The notes under the pieces are model-generated. The model made no database searches. It had not been told where the DNA came from and was given only the letters and a program-made list of their open reading frames with translations. The translations under genes and the position numbers were made by a program. From Halocafeteria seosinensis (taxonomy: Eukaryota; Sar; Bigyra; Bicosoecida), in the NCBI GenBank assembly GCA_001687465.1, contig LVLI01001878.1:1-10110 (forward strand): 10,110 nucleotides of DNA. Reading direction: 5' to 3'. Positions 7,115-10,110 of the stretch are shown here, one piece after another. The first letter of the stretch is position 1. Every line of letters begins with the position of its first letter.

Positions 7115-7241
7115 AACTACGACCCTGATCAACTTGAGGGACGTCGTCCACCAAAAAAGGTCGGGGAACAACCGCCCTCTCTTCGGCGCGAAGTGTGCAA
7201 GGCTCGACCCCTCAGAAACCACAACAAAGGTGGCTGTATGA
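6894..7241 (+). pseudogene. AAA-ATPase-like P-loop fragment, antisense in intron 1
   Basis: The plus-strand frame encodes a short basic stretch, then a strand and P-loop at about 7086-7124 (ITLIMPPGFGKTTTLINL), followed by HQKRSGNNRPLFGAKCARLD. A hydrophobic strand plus RPRRFGKS-type P-loop, with an LFxGL..-like segment about 25 residues on, is the pattern of the AAA-ATPase-like family. That family is often fused to PD-(D/E)XK nucleases and is found among the same effector-type proteins. The stop at 7239-7241 ends it with no Walker B. It is therefore an isolated N-terminal fragment. It lies entirely within the long intron of the minus-strand locus, in the opposite direction. Confidence 0.45.
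7149..7184 (+). repeat. Imperfect direct repeat, copy 2 (partner 6860-6895)
   Basis: Second copy of the repeat described at 6860-6895. It lies inside the P-loop frame, about 10 residues after the ATPase motif. Confidence 0.65.
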
Positions 7242-7285
7242 GGACAAACAGAAAGCTACGTCTCATTCCATACAACTTCACTTAC

Positions 7286-7649
7286 TTTGCTGTTGGCCCC
7301 AAAAATGCAGCTCATGCACTACTTTATCGAGAATTAACTCTGCATCTATGCCTTGCTCCAGCGAAGGGACCAACCCCGTTAGCTCCTCAGCTGGAGTCAT
7401 ATATCTTGTGTCTTGAAGGACTCTCCCTTGCTTTCTGTCAGCAAGCCATTTCTTCCATTGCTCCTCGTTCATTTTACCGGCGTTACCCTTCATTCGTGCA
7501 GCCTTTTTCTTGACATGCTGTAATGCATTCAGCAAGCTTGCACCGTCCACCGCAGGTACTAGCTCTTCCCACACAGTGGACAAATCGGGGCCAGGCGTTT
7601 CCTCAGTCTCTTCCAGAACTGTTGGGTGGATTTCTTCACTCATATTCAT
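7286..7649 (-). CDS. CR effector locus, exon 1 (leader region)
   Basis: The first in-frame ATG codons are at 7647-7649 and 7641-7643 (MNMSEEIHPT). The exon ends at a strong GTAAGT donor (7285 downwards), one base into a codon. It encodes about 121 residues, mostly helical and charged, with a lysine-rich patch (HVKKKAARMKG) and EEQWKKWLADRKQGR. The frame is also open upstream of this ATG to about 7775, with fairly protein-like content. An earlier exon joining at an acceptor such as TTGCAG near 7754 is therefore possible, and the start is uncertain. A 15-codon uORF (7684-7728) precedes the chosen ATG. No known header domain is recognised. Confidence 0.55.
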
Positions 7650-7683
7650 TATCAACCAATGATGCGCAGTGTAATGCGTATCC

Positions 7684-7728
7684 TCAAGGAAAGATCCAAC
7701 AAGTGTTACTTCGAAGTGTTTCCTCCAT
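7684..7728 (-). promoter_or_regulatory. 15-codon uORF upstream of the CR effector ATG
   Basis: ATG at 7726-7728, stop TGA at 7684-7686, in a different frame from the main gene and wholly upstream of its chosen ATG. If the leader is transcribed from the TATA-like box at 7793, this uORF would be met first. Confidence 0.3.
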
Positions 7729-7792
7729 TTCTTGCCTCTTGTACTGCTGGTTTGCTGCAATCGTAACACACTCTAACAATGATGGAGAATTC

Positions 7793-7798
7793 TTTATA
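7793..7798 (-). promoter_or_regulatory. TATA-like box upstream of the CR effector locus
   Basis: TATAAA on the minus strand (within CTTATAAAG), about 145 bp upstream of the chosen ATG at 7649. No other promoter element is recognised. Confidence 0.3.
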
Positions 7799-8000
7799 AG
7801 CTTTTTTTCTGCTTAGAAAACATGCAACATTGCGGACAATAAGCATACAACACGATAGAACTCATATACAAGTTTCAACTTGAAGTTTGGAGCCCGGGCG
7901 GCCGGCCCGGACCGGTAGCCTCATCCCAAACGTATTTTAGTACCCCCCTACATTCTATTCTTATTGACAATAATGTAACAGGAGAGAGTATGATACTTTT
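7799..8000. other. Intergenic region upstream of the CR effector locus
   Basis: No gene is supported. It contains small palindromes (CAAGTT-TC-AACTTG at 7869-7882) and the GC-rich palindromic spot at 7891-7916. Confidence 0.4.
7891..7916. repeat. GC-rich nested palindrome
   Basis: Nearly all of these 26 bases are G or C. CCGGGC (7894-7899) pairs with GCCCGG (7905-7910) around a 5-nt loop. Four six- or eight-base palindromes abut or overlap: CCCGGG, CGGCCG, GGCCGGCC and ACCGGT. Flanking DNA is AT-rich. Confidence 0.8.
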
Positions 8001-8349
8001 ATGCATAAGAATGGTGTTTTTACAGTAGAAAGGCGGCCAAAATTGTACCATAATGGCGAATTGGATCTCGTTTTTTCAGCTAAGCCTTCTCCAGGTCGCT
8101 CAAGAATGCCTGTCATTTTTGTTATACTGAATCTTATGGAGCAAAAGTGCGTACACGTACTCTGTATCGAATGCGGATACAGTTCATCTGAAATGCTGCC
8201 AGAAATATGAAGAAGGATGCGATGAAAAAGGGCATTAATGAGGGGAGCTTGGTGTGAACTTCAGTGTGAAGCCGTCCGCCGGGCATACCTTGAGAGAGCC
8301 TAATATCTTCGTTGGGATGACTGTCTGACCTAATGATAGTACCAGATGA

Positions 8350-8673
8350 TTTATCGGTGATATAGCGAGGGTAATAGGACCTTGGATAGCTCCTAAGTCT
8401 TACGGGATACTCCTAGATACGGCCGAGAAAGCAGCGGCCAAAACTAGCGAGGAGGAGGTGCCACTGACGAAAAAATGCGCCGCGACATTACGCGATTGCG
8501 AAGACGAATGGGCCAGGCGGATACCAGTTCCCAAGTTCATATTTCTTGTAGGCTTTACATCGTGTACATATATCATGGCTGTGTCTGCTTGGACACCACC
8601 ATATCGAGCCCCGCAACGCGGATACCCGAACTCTCCCCTGACTGCGAAATGTGCAGAAATTCCAACGCCGTAG
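8350..8673 (+). CDS. Unrecognised open frame, possible exon
   Basis: The plus-strand frame is open for 107 codons between TGA 8347-8349 and TAG 8671-8673. Its first half is protein-like (GPWIAPKSYGILLDTAEKAA, then EEEVPLTKKCAATLRDC, then EWARRIPVPKF). The second half, after a possible GTAGGC donor near 8548, is not. It may therefore be an exon of about 200 nt with a neighbouring exon elsewhere. No family is recognised. Opposite and overlapping frames are also open, so coding status is uncertain. Confidence 0.25.
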   Translation, partial: FIGDIARVIGPWIAPKSYGILLDTAEKAAAKTSEEEVPLTKKCAATLRDCEDEWARRIPVPKFIFLVGFTSCTYIMAVSAWTPPYRAPQRGYPNSPLTAKCAEIPTP

Positions 8674-8788
8674 AGCACCCAGGATAGAGGTGTCGGCCAT
8701 CTCCTTTGCGTGAATTCCTTTACAACGTACGTTCATCTGTGGTTGTGGGTGATGCTTGGTGGCGTCCGTCATCGGGGATACTTTGAAC

Positions 8789-8936
8789 GGTCCAACCTCG
8801 GGAGGACTTGTCTGAAGCGTGTATAGACGATGTAATGAACACGGTAGGAAGCATGGTTCTAGCTCATGGGTCGTTACTTCCGTCAAACAGTGACAAAGAC
8901 CGTAAGCCATTTCCCTCGTGAGTAACACAATCTATC
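8789..8936 (+). pseudogene. Inverted partial copy of CR effector exon 2 and its donor
   Basis: Reverse-complementary to 6245-6399. It encodes REDLSEACIDDVMNTVGSM and continues to KDRKPFP at the same GTGAGT donor, with 19 nt of intron. The 86 bp at 8851-8936 are identical to 6245-6330. The upstream ~60 bp carry eight substitutions, and 7 nt are missing after GGTCCAACCTC. Homology ends sharply at both sides. The P-loop part of the exon is absent, so this is a fragment, not a second gene. Confidence 0.9.
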
Positions 8937-9034
8937 CCCTCCGAGGCTATTCAAGAGTATGTGGCGCATATACAGACCAATTCCTCATCTTATATAGTAT
9001 ACACATGTATAACGTATGCTTGGAATGCTTGCAG

Positions 9035-9202
9035 AGCGCGACAAGAGAGAGAAAGACGCGAAAATGAACGACGCCAACTTGAAGCCCTTGAGTGCATCAT
9101 CAAGAATTACAGGTGCATGCGAGCCAAATACAGCGAAAAGCAGCTCTTACGGAATGAATTCCGCAACACTGGCTACGAATGTTCACCAGCCATAAGGTCT
9201 AG
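9035..9202 (+). CDS. Charged coiled-coil exon of an unrecognised gene
   Basis: A plus-strand frame bounded by a good acceptor (TGGAATGCTTGCAG ending 9034) and a good donor (CTAG|GTACGT, from 9203). It encodes about 56 residues: a strongly charged helix (RQERERRENERRQLEALEC) and a basic segment (KYSEKQLLRNEFRNTGYEC). The splice sites and composition suggest an internal exon of a protein with a basic coiled coil. Flanking exons were not found. An alternative donor (ACAG|GTGCAT near 9111) exists. Confidence 0.4.
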
Positions 9203-9232
9203 GTACGTTACCATATCTCAGCATGCACTCTG

Positions 9233-9640
9233 TTAGGACGACCGCATGGCTTTGAGTTGCAGCTCATCATTGGAGGCACCCCGCGGATCGACTTCGATGA
9301 TATGTTCAAAAATACTAATTTTGCTGGAGGCTGTCATCGAAACCATCAGACTATTAAAGTATGCTGGGTTATTATTGCTTCCACTGGTATAAATGATGGG
9401 GCATACGAACATGATTGTATTTGCAGTGGCTGAGAGAAGTTCTTGAAGAAATGAATTGGGAAGACTCTTCGGCGTTCCTCGCTTTATTACCTCATGCAGT
9501 CGGCCCCTCTTTTGGGGTTTAAGATGTTGCAACCAAATTTGGGGATCCGATATGTCCCTGAGGAAGATAGGCTGCCAACAGCGTAAGCGATTCCGGTCGT
9601 TCTTTCGTTTCGTCTCGTTCACCACAGCTAGTAAATTCCG
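9233..9640 (-). CDS. Unrecognised exon, C-terminal part of a minus-strand gene
   Basis: The minus-strand frame is open from a TAG near 9652 to the stop at 9233-9235, about 135 codons. It has protein-like content: [20 protein letters not shown], then [18 protein letters not shown], then a hydrophobic strand with [20 protein letters not shown] and [15 protein letters not shown]. No clear ATG opens it, so an upstream exon is likely; the acceptor is uncertain. I recognise no family. The minus-strand orientation matches the CR effector locus. A plus-strand frame over 9456-9746 is also open. Confidence 0.4.
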   Translation of the reverse strand, partial: RNLLAVVNETKRKNDRNRLRCWQPIFLRDISDPQIWLQHLKPQKRGRLHEVIKRGTPKSLPNSFLQELLSATANTIMFVCPIIYTSGSNNNPAYFNSLMVSMTASSKISIFEHIIEVDPRGASNDELQLKAMRSS

Positions 9641-9817
9641 TTTACAGGTCTACTTGCGCAAACTTGCTCAAACTTCCCAATTATTCGTCCAAAGAAATGC
9701 TCAGGGACAAACTGTTATACACTATTCGATCAAAGTCAGGCTTTAACATGTCGTGAGAAGTGTATGGATATTATGAGTCGTGTGGTCTCAATGAATAGGG
9801 TAGACGAGTGAGCACTG

Positions 9818-10110
9818 TAACATTGTGACTCTCTTTCGAGTTCGCGCGACCAGCGTAGATAGTCCTTGACTTTACCCATTTAAGTTACACAACATCATTG
9901 GTAGACAATTTTGTACAATACATCTGTTCCTCTCGGTGAAATACGTGTTGGCTGAGTCAGTTCCATAGACTCACACGTTTCTAGATCGAGATATCATTAA
10001 GGTCAACAGCACTTTCATACCGCCCTTAGCCTGAATCTGACCGTTCATATTGTAGGAAGTCTCGGATCTTCTGTGATTCATCCAGTTGCGTAAGAGGTTC
10101 CACTGCATTG
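9818..10110. repeat. Right copy of the ~295-bp direct repeat
   Basis: Near-identical to 1-296 and in the same orientation; offset 9817 bp at the left boundary. The left boundary of homology is 9818, but the partner begins at window base 1, so the true boundary could lie outside the window. Confidence 0.95.
10026..10110 (-). CDS. Partial 3' exon, second copy of the gene at 212-372
   Basis: The stop TAA at 10026-10028 and the preceding codons are identical to 212-296. The gene continues beyond the right edge. Absence of any change in the 85-nt coding part, against several in the 211-nt flank, hints at constraint or recent conversion, but the sample is small. Confidence 0.4.
   Translation of the reverse strand, partial: NAVEPLTQLDESQKIRDFLQYERSDSG

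Larger units (their letters stand above)
6652..7285 (-). other. Intron 1 of the CR effector locus (634 nt)
   Basis: Donor GTAAGT at 7285-7280. The acceptor side has a CTGAT branch-point-like sequence and a T-rich tract ending TTTGGAG (exon from 6651). AGs at 6649-6650 and 6640-6641 are also in phase. The intron is much longer than the second one, and its interior carries plus-strand protein-like sequence. Confidence 0.6.
4373..7649 (-). pseudogene. Crinkler/RHS-type (CR) effector locus: P-loop NTPase plus nuclease, with an internal stop
   Basis: Three exons (7649-7286, 6651-6264, 6194-4373) join in phase through two GT-AG introns and would total 858 codons. Order of parts: leader, Walker A (6452-6472), Walker B (5975-5992), a GGxPR motif (5645-5662), a KR-rich putative nuclear signal (4943-4993), and a PD-(D/E)XK-like core (4727-4804). 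An NTPase followed by a restriction-endonuclease-fold domain is the architecture of Crinkler/RHS-type effectors, which act in the nucleus, in several cases the host's. One TGA at 5204-5206 interrupts the last exon. The frame is otherwise open on both sides, so this is a recent pseudogene, a truncated NTPase-only product, or a readthrough site. A signal peptide and the LFLAK header of oomycete Crinklers are not seen. Assignment rests on motifs and architecture. Confidence 0.7.

Noticed and set aside
8001-8210. 69-codon plus-strand frame starting MHKNGVF
   Set aside because: Short, with no motif, and the plausible acceptor just inside it (TTTTTACAG) would be followed by TAG in one phase. Not enough to call a gene.
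8488-8928. 146-codon minus-strand frame
   Set aside because: Its beginning is antisense to the inverted effector-exon fragment and the rest overlaps other open frames. There are no domain features.
1-10110. CRISPR array, tRNA or rRNA gene
   Set aside because: No regularly spaced repeats, no cloverleaf with an intact anticodon arm and no rRNA-like conserved blocks were seen on either strand.

Overview
The window reads as nuclear DNA of a eukaryote, most likely a protist or early-branching fungus. The evidence is phase-compatible GT-AG introns with GTGAGT/GTAAGT donors, TATA-like boxes, no ribosome-binding sites or operons, balanced base composition, and gene pieces on both strands. No marker fixes the organism. 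Crinkler/RHS-type (CR) effectors of the kind seen here are known from oomycetes, chytrids, glomeromycete fungi, kinetoplastids and other protists. I do not go further than that.

Layout. Positions 1-296 hold the 3' end of an unrecognised minus-strand gene and its downstream flank; the same sequence returns at 9818-10110. Positions 591-1335 (+) are remnants of the C-terminal helicase of a Helitron transposon, broken by a junction, a frameshift and loss of the motif VI arginine. Positions 1530-1752 (+) are a lone N-terminal piece of an alanine dehydrogenase/transhydrogenase-type gene, which looks like a captured exon. Positions 2162-2767 (-) encode an unrecognised 201-residue protein with a TATA-like box and a tiny uORF. 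Positions 3030-3950 have no gene I can support but contain a strong 10-bp-stem hairpin.

The centrepiece is a minus-strand CR effector-type locus, 7649 down to 4373. A leader exon and an exon with a Walker A motif are followed by a long exon carrying Walker B and a GGxPR motif, then a KR-rich putative nuclear localisation signal and a PD-(D/E)XK-like nuclease domain. All exons join in phase, but one in-frame TGA (5204-5206) separates the NTPase from the nuclease. The 634-nt first intron contains, antisense, a P-loop fragment resembling a different effector-associated ATPase family (AAA-ATPase-like). At 8789-8936 a piece of the Walker-A exon, including its splice donor, is repeated in inverted orientation with an 86-bp perfectly identical tract.

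The right third (7770-10110) has a very GC-rich palindromic spot, several open but unrecognised exon-like stretches, a small charged coiled-coil exon, and the second copy of the terminal repeat.

Taken together, this looks like a rapidly rearranging effector locus: transposon remnants, captured or duplicated gene pieces, inverted paralogous segments and a decaying or read-through effector. The link between the Helitron and the shuffling is inference. No Helitron ends could be defined.
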